From Bathymodiolus brooksi (Eukaryota > Mollusca > Bivalvia > Mytilida > Modiolidae), in the NCBI GenBank assembly GCA_963680875.1, contig OY804585.1, positions 31,486,186 to 31,550,185 on the forward strand: a stretch of DNA of 64,000 nt, read 5' to 3'. Below are positions 1 through 11,254 of the stretch, one piece after another. The notes below the pieces were generated by a model. That model was not told where the DNA came from and did not search any database. It was given only the letters and a program-made list of their open reading frames with translations. Every line of letters begins with the position of its first letter. Within the stretch, counting starts at the first letter, position 1. The position numbers and the translations under genes were made by a program.

Positions 1-335
1 CCAATTTTATGGGGGAAATATCAAAAGTAAATTATTTTGTCCATGTCACTATGAACTCCTAATTTTAAAAAAACGTTTTGACATGCACACAGAAGAAATT
101 ATTGACTCAAATTTGCCGTAACAAGTAACATCCTTGTCAACGTTCTTCATTTTTTTTTAACTGAAAGCATTTAAATCGTCAATAACTTTATTATTGATGT
201 TTCAAATTAATAGGACTGGAATATACTATATACTAGAGACATGCTTCATCTCCGTTTGTGTTGGAAACAAAGAACACTCATGGGTAATTTGGTGTAGATT
301 CCATCGATGCATGTGGAGTTGTTTTTCTCAATGCA

Positions 336-586
336 AAACTATTTATAAATACTGTTATAGTGACCGCCGTAACCTTTGAGCCGTAATGAAAGCGGGAGGT
401 TTGGCGCTTTAAAATCTGATTCAACCGAACATTTCTTTAGAAATGCCTGTACCAAGTCAGGGTCATTACGGTTTTCACAGTTTTCCGGTTGTTGACTGAT
501 TTTGTCTGTTTATATACTTATGAGTTTTGACTTTCCCTTTGTAAGATTGTTCGGAGTTCGGTAATTTTGTTATTACCCTTATTTAC
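336..586 (+). repeat. 3' end of a retroelement (copy 1)
   Basis: About 245 bp closely matches 26458-26700, including the shared stretch ATGCCTGTACCAAGTCAGGG and a common end near TTTTGTTATTACCCTTAT. In the second copy this segment follows the C-terminal end of a reverse-transcriptase reading frame, so it is read here as the 3' untranslated end of the same retroelement family. No coding part survives in this copy. The bases before it (1-335) show no feature I can support. Confidence 0.7.
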
Positions 587-2080
587 ATATATAACTACAA
601 CATGTATTTACCAAAGGGGTAATCAGAAGTTGTGAATCGAATTACAAACACTGCAATGGCAAAAACAGAGAGGACAAAAACAAAATAAACAGCGAGTCTA
701 CAAAACACAACACAGAAAACTACAGATTGGGCAACAGGAATCCTACAAAATAACGAGTGAACACAGGTGCTCCGGAAGGATGGGCAGTTCCTGTCCCAAA
801 TCTTCTAAATCGTACAAATAACTCGTAAAGAACGTTGACTTTACAAAATGTATTATTGATTTGATGAAAAAAATCACATATTTATAAACCTTTCCGATAC
901 TACGAAAGTAATTTATATTTCAAGCCAATAAACACCATTCAACGGCCTTTAGAACTGGGAACAGGAAACAAGTAAATTTTCTAACTTGTCAATTTATGCA
1001 TACCTGTTGATCAATTGTTTTCTTGTTTATTTATTTATGTTTTGTATAATGTTGTTTTTGTAACAACATTCACGCTTTAAGACATTACTTTTGAAATGTA
1101 AACTGGAAAGCAAAATATGACAAGTGAAAGAACACAGAGTATATTATGATGAGTTAACAGGGAAACACATCTTGTAATATTCATCATGCATTTGACTATT
1201 GACTGACTTCATATAATGAGGTATCAAATTCTAGAAATCCATGTTAATGATCTAAGAACAATCACAATTTATTATTTTATTTTAATAATAAAATACAGAC
1301 TTCCATTCCCTTACATGTCCACTTTACATCTCCTTTGTAATTCATTGCATGTTCGTCTTACTCTTCTTAAAATCGAGTAATATACCATTTTAAGTCGTGC
1401 TTATTTCATGAATGGGTAAGCAAATGATAAACTCAATCGTTGATTGTACAACTGGGTCGTGGAATGGGGTTATTGATTCCTTTTTTTCTAATTCAAATTG
1501 GATACTATTCATTCGTTCATCAGTTATTTAAAAAAAAAAGTACACAGTAGATAATTCTTTCAAATTCTTTTATACGTAAATAAAATTTTGAAATGATATG
1601 ACCTATATTTTTATCCAGTTATAGAAATGAATGACTTTCATATAAAACTACTAACATCACAATTTATATACATTGGTTTAAATATATAATTCTGTTGAAT
1701 ACAGTTTGTTGTTAACGACTAACACGCCATTCTAAGGACGGATGTCATGATCATTAAACTGCTCATCCAAATGAGACCAATATGATGCTTTGACAACAAT
1801 AATAAATGTATTCCTTCTCTTTGAAGTGAATCGTCGATATGGAGATTGAAAGTCACACATCGTGTATTATAAACAAATGAAAAAAATGATGATTCAAGTG
1901 TCCTTGTGTCTCCAATCTAATTAAAATTATATGTTTGCTTGTTTTTATTCGGCAATCCTCGAACATCTACCAGTATCCCGTATCGGGTAAGGGTGGACAA
2001 CTTTCCATTCACATTCGATAGTTCTCTGATCCTTCCTAATGTAGCTAAGCTTTCATATACCCGGCACCTTTATAGGCATA
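587..2080. other. AT-rich stretch, no gene seen
   Basis: Long A/T runs and no open frame of coding character on either strand. I see no repeat shared with the rest of the window. Confidence 0.5.
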
Positions 2081-2510
2081 TTACTGGTTCGTCGTTTGAA
2101 ATCTGACCTTTGACCTGACAAGATGCAGGATGTTGTTAGATGTTCTAACATGACGTCCTTCTTTCGCTTTGTAGACAAACGAGCGATTTATCGATGGTAT
2201 AATCTCATTCGCACATGCGCAGGTGAATGTGACTGACTTTTCCATTGGCAGCATAAATTGTGTGCGACATTTTCCGCAAACGTAAATATAAATTACCGTC
2301 TTCCAATCAAAGTATACTACCGTATTTGTACTCTTAGACATTTCAGAATCGAAATAAATCATGGAAACCAGAATGTGTTTTGAGTTTTAACGGCGGATAT
2401 TAGTAAATGTTATTCTTCGCCTCTGGCTCGGGATAAAGTACTAATATCCGCCAATCCATGTTAAAACTCCCAACACATTCTGGCTTCCATGATTTATTTC
2501 TTAATTAGTG
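2081..2510 (-). repeat. Palindromic repeat with attached short ORF (copy A)
   Basis: Positions 2350-2505 form an imperfect palindrome whose arms read AAATAAATCATGGAAACCAG and, inverted, CTGGCTTCCATGATTTATTT. The same arms plus about 90 bp of flank recur in inverse orientation at 23720-24310. An open frame on the minus strand (2081-2362, 93 codons) begins at the ATG inside the arm. Its first 27 residues, containing VVYFDWKTVIYIY, are conserved at the second copy. Past that, copy A adds a CGKC...CAC cysteine pattern that could bind zinc. This looks like a mobile module that carries a small exon-like piece; the product is not recognised. Confidence 0.5.
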
Positions 2511-2529
2511 GATCTCGGGAAAATAATTA

Positions 2530-3858
2530 AAAACTAGAGGCTCAGGTGAGCCTGTATCGCTCACCTGACATAAATAAGCCCTCTTAAGAATGTCTGCATG
2601 CCGAATACATCTAAGTTACTATTCAAATCCCATAGAGTTCTATGTTAAAATTATGTCTGATCATGGCAGCCATCTTGGATGGAGGTCGTGGTCACCGGAC
2701 ACAATTTTTAAAGTATACTACCCAAGGACCATCCATGCCATGTTTACTTTAAATTGGCTGACTGGTTTCAGAGGAGAAGACTTTTTAGCAATTTCCCCAT
2801 AGGATTCTATGTTAAAACTATGTCCGTGACGGCGGCCATTTTGAACCGTGATCAGGGTCACTGAACACAATTTTGGAAGTTGACCACCTAAGGACCATCG
2901 ATGACATGTTTGCTATATTGGCTTACTGGTCTCAGAGGAGAAGATTTTAAAACATTTTTCCCATAGGGCCCTATGTTAAAACTATGTCCGCTGAAGGCGG
3001 CCATCTTGGATGGAGGTCAGGGTCACCGGACACAATTTTGAAAATTTACCACTGCCATGTTTGTTTTAAATTGGCTTACTGGTTTCAGAGGAGAAGATTT
3101 TTAAACATATTTCCCATAGGGTCCTATGTTAAAACTATGTCCGCTGATGGCGGCCATCTTGGATGGAGGTCTGGGTCACTGGATATAATTTTGAAAGTTG
3201 ACCATTTAAGGACCATTCATGCCATGTTTGCTTTAAATTGGCTTACTGGTTTCAGAGGACAAAATTTGTAAGCATTTTTCCCATAGGGTCCTATGTTAAA
3301 ACTATGTCCGCTGACGGCGGCCATCTTGGACGGAGGTCGGGGTCACAGGACATAATTTTGAAAGTTGACCACCTAAGGTCCATTCATGCCATGTTTGCTT
3401 TAAATTGACTTACTGGTTTCAGAGGAGAAGACTTTTAAACATTTTTTCCATAGGGTCCTATGCTAAAACTAAGTCGAGTCATGGCGGCCATCTTGAATTT
3501 CCGATCGACAAACGATTCACAAGTTTAGTACAGGACCACCCAATGATCATTTCTGCAAAGTAACAATTCAATTGGCTTGGTGGTTTCTGACAAGAAGATT
3601 TTTAAAATTTCAGCCAATGAGAACACATTATGAACCCTGGCAGCCATGTTGAATTTCAAATCAGCACCAAAAACACATATCTGGTAGAGGACCATCCAAT
3701 GAACATTTCTGGCAAGTTTAGTTCAAATCTGTTCAGTGGTTTCAGAGAAGAAGATTTAAATGTGAAAAGCTAACGGAAGACGATGGACGGACGCCTAGCC
3801 ATGACAAAAGCTCACGTGGCCTATGGCCAGGTGAGATAAAAAAAAAAAAAAAAAAAAG
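2530..3858 (+). repeat. Dispersed element with 165-bp internal tandem repeats and poly-A end
   Basis: The element opens with a short inverted motif (GGCTCAGGTGAGCC...CGCTCACCTGA). It continues as about five and a half tandem units of roughly 165 bp; the phrase GGCCATCTTGGATGG or a variant recurs near 2668, 2833, 2998, 3152, 3316 and 3482. It closes with GGCCAGGTGAGATA followed by about 18 A. Related copies lie at 13685-14070, 14225-14460 and, inverted, 55670-56810. Short frames inside are made by the repeat and are not genes. The A-tail suggests retroposition, but no transposition enzyme is visible. Confidence 0.65.
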
Positions 3859-3998
3859 GATCCAAAGAACATTTAATATTAATTAGATTGTCGTTTCTCA
3901 ATCTCCTTGTTTCTTGATGATCTGGGTAGCATCTATGTGTAATACATACACTTGCACAATATTCGTTGTAAATACAAACAAATGATATATTGCTATAA

Positions 3999-6565
3999 TC
4001 ATGACACTACATACACATTGTATTTACTTCCATCAATTGTGTTCACATCCGTTCCGTTTTTATGCAAAACCTTTTCGATGTCATCATTCGGTTCTATGAG
4101 TCTCGTTTTCTTATTTGTCGCGGTACATACAGCTTTAATTGTGAGGAAAAGTACAAGACACACAAAAAATCCAAAAAGTATACCAAATGCTACTCCGAGT
4201 CCAATGGCTGGTCCACTGAAAGAGAAAAATTCGATGTAACTTTGTAAGGTAAACGATTATTTTCAAAAACGAGAAAGAGAACACACTTGTTTTATAATAT
4301 AATGAATGATTCCAAAGTATTTTTTAACGATCATATGGTAGTTGGTTATGCATCTACCATTGCAATCAATACCTATCAGCGCTCAATTCCGACCATGACA
4401 TGCAATCTCCAACAGAGTTATTGTTCATACAAGAGCAAGGAACGATAACTCTTGAGAGAGGTTGCACAGCAAGGCAAGGTGTATTCGATAAAACCTTATT
4501 TATGCGTTCGAGTTTGTCAGTTCCGTGTTCCTTATTTGCGTTTTGTGAGTACCCCAGTTTCCTCCGCTAATAAAACTTAACGCTTCTATATAGCTGCAAT
4601 ATTGTTGAAAGTGGCGTTAATTTCCACATTAACCGTATTGGTGTGTATTAGTTAGTGTGCTTGCCTCCAATGAGAGTTGTAGATCGTGGGTTCGAACCTC
4701 AGTCGGATCAAACTAAAATTACAAAATTGTTTTTTGTTGATTCTCCAATAGAAACGTAGCATTAAGGAATATGGGCAAATACTTTTCGGCTCGGAATCGG
4801 AATAACGTTTCCGAGTGGATCTACATGTCGGTCGCGAACTACTGTTTCAGTGAGTAAGCACTAAAAATCCTACAAACGTGTTGGTCTAGTATCAAGCGGA
4901 TTTCATCATCATCTCATCGAATATTACTAATTATTGCCATGACATATAGTTGAAAAATTGCTCATTTGGCGTTAAACAACAATCACTGACTATTCTTGTT
5001 TAATAATGACAATAATAATTCAATAAACCAAAATCCGATGTATTCTCTTTTAATTGTCTTAAATATTTGTTATTTTTACAATGTAATAGAAAGTGTTCTT
5101 CATCTTCAATAAGTCCATTAAAAGGTAATTTTCTATTTACAAGTTATGGTCGCGTTTTTAAAACCGACAAGCAAAGCACAGTGTAGAAAAGGAAAAACAA
5201 ATGTCAAAAGTAGCAGAATTTTAGATCAACAGTGAAATATATTTGGTTTTGGTTTATGATGTTTAAGGCCACTTTCAACACTATTTCAGTTATATCGTGG
5301 CGGTCAGTTTTATTGGTGGAGGAAACCGGAATCCCCGGAGAAAACCATCGACCTGTCGCAAGTTACTAACAAACTTTATCACATGGGTGGGATTTGAACT
5401 TACAGCGTTAGTGGTGATAGGCACTGATTGCACAGGTAGTTGTAAATTCAACTACCATACGATCACGACAACGACGGCTCCCAACACTGAAAAGCAATCT
5501 AGACAAGACAATACATGTAAAATGAAACCAGCAAAATTTGTGAACACGAACATCTAGAAAATAAAATAACATTTTTTTAATTGTAAGTCTTTTCATGATT
5601 TTGCAAGTTTTGAGCTTATTGTGGAGTCAGAATTATGAAGATATGAATGTGACTGAGATACAAGAAAATGCTCTAGTCCTTTACATTCTTATATTGACAA
5701 TTGTTCGAAATTTCCAATATTAAGGATTCTAAATAAATGGTTTGTACTTACTGAACAACATAGTAACTGTGGTAACAGCAGTTCTGGTGACCGTAGTCAC
5801 CACAGCAGCGTCCACCACAAGAACTATAGTAAATCCCAGTAGCTATGGCATACTTTGAACAATACTCAGTCACAGAGACAATATCTGTAAAATAATAACA
5901 TGTCAAAGATAAATTACAGTCGATGATACATTTGAAGATACCAAAGACGTAATCAGATGTAAATCGAAGAAAGACAGACAATACAATGGCCAGATGAAAA
6001 GGGACAAAATGACTACGTTGTAATCGATGGGACCAATGCTCTTACTTCGAAAAAAAAAGTCGAGTTTTTGAAGTATACAGCAAATTTAAGATGAAATCTA
6101 CAACTAATGGATTAAATATTTATTTTGAACTATCTGACTAACCAACCTATACACTATTGCAAGATAGCGAGGTTCGACTAGTGTATTTGCATCCTCAAGA
6201 TGAAAGTTTTGATCCTTATTATTACGCCAAAGTGATAATGCCGAAATGCTGAAAAACCAACGGTCATAGCATTTTGTTCAACAAACATTTCTATAATACT
6301 TAGTAATAGCACGATATTACTGCAACATAGTCAAATTTTGCGTCAATCAAGTACCAATTATCCCTATACAAGATTAATGTAATCATTCAGTAACTCTAAA
6401 GAAACTTAATGCTGGTACATGTATGTATAGAATTTGTTTGGGTTTTGTTTGTTGAAAATCGTTAAAAATGATTTTTACTACAAACTCGAATTAAAATTCG
6501 TATCAAAATATAATAAACTCACCAATATTTAGGAAAAGCAGAAAAAATCCAAGCCACCTTTCCAT
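3999..6565 (-). CDS. CYYR1/Shisa-like small cysteine-rich membrane protein (3 exons)
   Basis: Three exons join in frame: 6523-6565 (ATG at 6565, donor GTGAGT), 5752-5884 (acceptor TTTTACAG, donor GTAAGT) and 3999-4215 (acceptor TTTCAG, stop TGA at 3999-4001). They give 130 residues. Residues 1-14 ([14 protein letters not shown]) are a signal-peptide core. Residues 23-51 hold the cysteine pattern C23, C37, C41-C42, C50-C51 within [17 protein letters not shown], followed by YHSYY. Residues 62-85 are one hydrophobic helix rich in G/F/L, then a basic stop-transfer (K86, TNKKTR) and a short polar cytoplasmic tail. CYYR1 has the same order: signal, CC-x(n)-CC-Y-rich ectodomain, glycine-rich transmembrane helix, short tail. 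It is a candidate type I membrane adaptor; no enzymatic motif is seen. The intron between exons 2 and 3 holds SINE copies. Orthology to CYYR1 rather than another CC-Y-rich family is inference. Confidence 0.8.
4525..4740 (+). repeat. SINE tail followed by a tRNA-like SINE head
   Basis: Positions 4525-4640 match the SINE body seen elsewhere (GTACCCCAGTTTCCTCC...ATATTGTTGAAAGTGGCG). Directly after it, 4645-4715 resembles a tRNA-derived promoter: an A-box-like segment TTAGTTAGTGTGCTTGCCTC and a B-box GGTTCGAACC. It lies within an intron of the CYYR1-like gene. It is not a tRNA gene, because the cloverleaf stems do not pair. Confidence 0.55.
5240..5489 (-). repeat. tRNA-derived SINE (family with CTCCGGTTTC core)
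   Basis: Read on the minus strand the element has a tRNA-like head (GTCGTGATCGTATGGTAGTT, then a diverged B-box GTTCAAATCC). A central core follows (TTTTCTCCGGGGATTCCGGT, TTTCCTCCACCAATAAAACTG), and the tail is GTTGAAAGTGGCCTTAAAC. The plus-strand copy at 30015-30283 matches along its whole length, which defines the family. It sits in the second intron of the CYYR1-like gene. Confidence 0.75.
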
Positions 6566-7524
6566 GTTCTGTTGTTTGTTATGACATCACCTCTGTTACA
6601 GCAACGAGATTATTAAAGCTAATTCTGAATTATGTCACCTTAAAATTATATTCTATAAATAAATTTAATCCAATTTCATCATTTGAAGCTTTTGTTACTA
6701 AAAGTTCAAACCGACATGATTCTTTCATTACTGTACAAGGATTAGACATCCATCAATGCTTCTTTAGTTTGTAATTGTAAAAATCATTAAAACTGCTGTT
6801 ATTTTTGGCTCATTGAAATTCAAAAACTCGTATTTATCACAATGGGTGGTATATAGCAACTCAATGTATTGGATATGTAGGGCAGTAGTCTTTTGGTGCT
6901 ATTTTCATAGTTCAGTTTAATTAATAATGTAAAAGGAATTCTATAAACAAGGAATTGTTCCTCTCAACTAATAATATAGTTCTGTTAAAATAGATACGAC
7001 AGTTGTCAATAGATTTCCAATCATTTAAGAAGAAAGACCTTTCACGAGCACTTCTTTTCTTTGATTTCAGTACCGAGCATTTCTTACAAATATAAAAAGG
7101 ATTTAAGACTATATCCTGAGAGTAATGGTCTTTAAACAGCAGATTTTACCTTTCTAGCTAGTAGTCAGTTAACTACGAGCGTTCATTGACCGTGCTATTA
7201 TACTGGCCATGTTTATGCTGTCATTTATTTTTGTGACAAGTGTCTGGTCTTATCGAGTGGAAGCCATCTGTGCAGGTTTTTATCATTTGTTTATATGTGT
7301 ATTGCATTTGGAAATTCAATTATCAAGAGAAGAGGGTTGGGATCGCATTGTTTAAACCTTACTACATTTTTGTGGATATTCCTGGATTTCTAACGTCATA
7401 TGTCGTGGTCTTTTTTTGTTCAATGATTGTGTTGATGATAGTAAAATTGTTGACCATCACTGTTTAAACTTTCATTTCATATTCCTTTGAATATCGTTTT
7501 GAGACGATTTGATTGGATGATTTT
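6566..7524. other. Upstream region of the CYYR1-like gene, no gene seen
   Basis: This should contain the promoter and 5' leader of the minus-strand gene ending at 3999, but I cannot place a TATA box or start site. The open frame at 7240-7467 has no coding character. Confidence 0.4.
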
Positions 7525-7767
7525 GTGCTTAACGCCATTTTCAGCAATATCATGGAGACCAGTTTTAGTGGTGGAAGAAAGCGGAGTACCCGAAGAGAAC
7601 CACCGACCACGGGCAAACAACTGGTAAACTTTATTCACTTGCGGCTGCATGTGCACAATTTTTTGTAATTTACAAAGCCGGGCGCGAACCCACGCCGTAT
7701 TGGCGATAGGCTTGTACGAGTTGTTAGGTAATCCAACTACCCAACTCATTGAGCCACCCGGGCCCGT
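7525..7767 (-). repeat. tRNA-derived SINE with a different tRNA head
   Basis: On the minus strand the head reads GGTGGCTCAATGAGTTGGG (A-box type) and GGGTTCGCGCCC (B-box). The body keeps the shared core and ends with TGAAAATGGCGTTAAG. The head differs from the SINEs at 5240, 13392 and 30015 while the tail is shared, so at least two SINE subfamilies with one common body are present. Confidence 0.75.
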
Positions 7768-8872
7768 TTTGAGACGAAGTGTTACATTTACGACACAAGA
7801 CAGTCACCGAATATAGAACTACATAGGAAACATCTTCTTCCACTCGGTGAGAATCCACATTTGTTAAATACATACACAACTCGTCAGTCAAAGGAAGGTG
7901 TGGGCAACAACTTTCCTACTGTTTGGAGAATATTAAGCTTTTAGCAGGTCAAAGAGACAGCCATCACAGCAACGTATATTAGCAGGTCAAAAAAAAACGG
8001 CCATCATACCAACCTATTGTTATGCATGTTCATTCCAGTGCAACTCTTTTTGACTAGACATACTCATTTTCGCCATGAGAATTTAACTGCAATCCTTCTC
8101 ATTGGACCGTAAACAACAATCAATTCCATAGTCGTCTTTGGTTTCCAATACAATATCACCAAAAACAATATTTTGTTGATTGATGCAAGGAACCACTTAA
8201 GTTCTTCAATGGTGTACAATTAGCCAGTGTAGCAGACTGCCAAATCAAGACAATAAAACTGATATTTGCTACTTCTCCAAACAGGCATCACTCAAGAGCT
8301 TTTTTCGACAGTGGAGTGACATGTCTCTCCCCTACCTGTTGTTTTCCAGCAACAAACCAACACTATAATAAAGGGTTATGCAAAGCAAAGGGTGGACACT
8401 GTATATTAAAACCGTAATTTGCTGGCCCCACTGTTTTTGACATTTGGATGACAGCAGCATATTTAAAAGAGGAGGTTCGGGTCCATAAAAACTAGTTTAA
8501 GCTTTCGATTTTGAGCGGACATGATGAAGGTTATACTAGAAACGCATTGTGCAACACTCAATGCGATATTTACGTTTTCATAAACCTGGCCACTTTTTAT
8601 TGAAGTGTCTGTACCCGTCAGGAAAGTGAGCAGTCAATGCAATTGTTTAGGGGTATCGATTTCGGAATTGTTCCGAGTGTGGTATTTTTGTTTTTACTAT
8701 TTCAAGTGTTAAATATCGACTTCCAATTATGGGAAATACCCGACTTTGGGACCCTTTTTGAAATGAAATAGCCATTTTCATGGTCCATCAATATCCCATA
8801 ACCATTTTGCAAAAAATAAAAAAAAATTTGGCTTATGTTGGCCCTTTCGTAGATTATCTCTGAAACAATAAG
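7768..8872. other. No gene seen; small direct repeat
   Basis: TTAGCAGGTCAAA appears twice near 7939 and 7979 with related following bases. Otherwise no coding or repeat signal is visible. Confidence 0.4.
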
Positions 8873-10429
8873 CAGGGTTCATACACCTTTTTTGTGAGAA
8901 AATTCCATGACTTTTCCAGGACCAACTTTAAGCAAACTGTCAACGAGTACAAGTGAAATTTTGAGTAATCACATTATTTATCATGTTCTAACCTTTGTAT
9001 ATGAGTATATAAGAAATTATCCATCATAAACAGCACACTTGGTAGTCATTTATGCCAACGTGACCTGAACTATCATCAAAATGGAAGTGGCCCGTTGGAC
9101 AAGGAGACAATTACAACCCTTTCAGTTTTCTATTTAAATTTATAACTTAATTCTAGTATAGCTTGGATGTCCAGCTGTTTTTTTTTTTTAAGTTGTTGAA
9201 TTAGAGATTCATCAAACAAGAGAACATATATATCTTCTTTTTTATCATTCTTTTGATTGATTCCATCAAATATGGACGGATTCCAAAGACTGCCAAAGAG
9301 CATAATTCGGTTCTCCAAGGGCCATTTGTTTGCTACATAATGTATCATATCGGCTGAGAACATACTCTGAAAAATCTGTACAATGTCTGTATAACTTGTG
9401 AAAGAAAAGTAGCTTTTTACCATGTTTAATGTCAAAATTAAATCTCCACTTTTATGAAATCTGTTGTTGCCACAGATTCCTCCAATAATTTTTTTGTAGG
9501 CTGGTTCCACTTGATTATTAACGCACATTGACAGTCTCAAACTGCTTTTTTTTTTATGTTCAGAGTGCTTTGTTGACTAAATGTGACTTTTAAGTCCACT
9601 CTTCCTCCTATATTACTGATGTTAATATCCTTTATACACACATTACATGATGCAGCTTTAAATTTGCTCTGTATTTGAGACAGACACTTATATTCTGGCT
9701 TTTCAAGCCATTTAATTTTAAAAGAAGAGTTTCCAGCCATTTTGTGGCAAAAACTACAACATGCTGTATTTGTATGTGGAAGCTGTCATTTTTAAAATAT
9801 GGAAATACACACCTCATAAGCGAGCTATATTATAAAATTGGTAGATGATTTATTTTTTAGAAAAATCATAATGTTTAGTGTTCCTCTGGGCTCTTCTTCA
9901 AGGGCAGTTTCACCCATATTCGAAAAATAAAATTCCTTTTGACCAAATGAGCCTTTTGCTTTGCTCTCACTACTTCCCACATCCAACCATCTCTTTATAT
10001 TCAGGGTTGTCTAACCACTTGATCTGAAAATGGCAGTTGCCTGACATTTTCAAAGCCAAAAGTACGTTTTCCAATATCTGGTTTGCAGGAAACTGTAGTA
10101 CATTAGGAAACCAGTCTATACATTCGGTTGCATATTTTTACAAATAATTTTAAAGAAACGAACTTAAAATCCTTATTTTACATTTACCGCAACTGGTGCC
10201 TTTGTTTCAAGTACGTCTAAAGGAAACAGTTACGACAGAAATCGGGAGAATCTCTTAATTTTAGATGTTTGAATACATTTAATAAAGATTACCGCTCAAA
10301 TAATAATTTTCCACGACTATTCAAGGACTTTTCGATAAAATACAGATTTCCATGACTTTTAAAGGCCTTTATTTTACAAAATAAAAAATCCATGAATTTT
10401 CCAGGATTCCTTGACCCGTACGAACCCTG
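8873..10429 (-). mobile_element. Decayed hAT-like DNA transposon
   Basis: The ends are inverted: CAGGGTTCATAC at 8873 and GTACGAACCCTG ending at 10429. Inside both ends are related stretches on the theme TTCCATGACTTTTCCAGGA. AATAAG lies directly outside both ends (8867-8872 and 10430-10435), which suggests a 6-bp target duplication; hAT elements usually make 8 bp, so the superfamily call rests mainly on the coding relics. The interior carries broken BED-finger and transposase-like pieces on the minus strand. Confidence 0.75.
9130..10050 (-). pseudogene. hAT/ZBED-like transposase relic with duplicated BED-like N-terminus
   Basis: Two versions of the same N-terminus are visible. The first, at about 10050-9890, reads MSGNCHFQIKWLDNPEYKE and is then broken by stops. 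The second, at 9740-9537, reads FKIKWLEKPEYK, then CNVC and NISNIG, the usual run-up to a BED-type zinc finger. A frame change near 9590 is needed to reach the expected LKSH...TKH histidines, and a stop interrupts that part. Downstream (9540-9130) the frame has SYFSFTSYTDIVQIFQSMFS and FDESLIQQL, which resemble the segment before the first catalytic block of hAT-like proteins with a DESLN motif. The rest of the enzyme is absent. It is non-functional. Confidence 0.65.
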
Positions 10430-10484
10430 AATAAGATAGAGGTACTTTGTAATCCGTTTAATCCATTGACCCAATACCAATAAC

Positions 10485-10800
10485 TAACTGTCGCTATATA
10501 ACAGAAATATTGTTGAAAGTGGCATTCAACACCACAACCCTTACCCAAATTTTTTAAGACCTATCAATAATACATTAAGATGAAAATTTTGACAAAAAAC
10601 TGCATTAAAATTGGTTGATAAAAAAGCAAAAATTTGAAATTGTCCACATTTTGGGTCAAAAACAGGGTTATGGTGTTTAATGCCACTTTCAACAATATTT
10701 CAGTTATATCGTGGCAGTCAGTTTTATTGGTGGAGGAAATTGGAGTACCCAGAGAAAACCACCAACCTGTCGCTAACAAACCATTTCTATACAGAACAAG
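10485..10800. repeat. Two SINE fragments in opposite orientation
   Basis: 10485-10555 is the 3' part of the SINE on the plus strand (ATATTGTTGAAAGTGGCATT). 10664-10800 is a head-less copy on the minus strand (CCACTTTCAACAATATTTC...TTTTATTGGTGGAGGAAA). About 110 bp separate them. They lie just outside the 3' end of the RPL15 gene. Confidence 0.65.
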
Positions 10801-11147
10801 ACCAACTACCAAACAGACAGGAAATTATTAAAAATTAAAAACAGGAAATTTGGGTTCAATCTAAAATTTCAACTTTCTACTGCTGCAATTTTTCAGGCTA
10901 ATCATTGGGTTTTCTTGAAATGATTTCTACTTATCCTGCTTGAAAATACTATCACAGGCTACAATTCACAACTCGGAAAGATGCCGACAGAGGCAGATGA
11001 ATGAATTGGTTGATAAATGCAAAGTGACGACTCCTTGGTACGAGATGACAAAAGTAAACACTATGTCAAGGTTATCCACCATTATGTTTTGGGGGGTTAA
11101 TTCTTAAAATAAATAAGTAAAAGAGAAATATAATTTGGACTCGCTTT

Positions 11148-11153
11148 TTTATT
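11148..11153 (-). terminator. Polyadenylation signal of RPL15
   Basis: AATAAA on the minus strand about 100 bases past the RPL15 stop codon, after a short leader containing an A/T homopolymer run. It is the first canonical signal downstream and gives a 3' UTR of typical length for a ribosomal-protein mRNA. Confidence 0.6.
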
Positions 11154-11254
11154 GAGTCATTTTGTGATCCTGTGCCTTAGGTCTCTCTGTACAAAACAAA
11201 GAAACCACCATTTGGCAAAAAAAAAAATTAAAAAAAAAAAAAAATTGCCAATGT

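Noticed and set aside
4645..4715. tRNA gene suggested by a B-box
   Set aside because: Acceptor and anticodon stems do not pair; the segment abuts a SINE body, so it is a SINE head. The same applies to the heads at 7700-7765 and 30015-30110.
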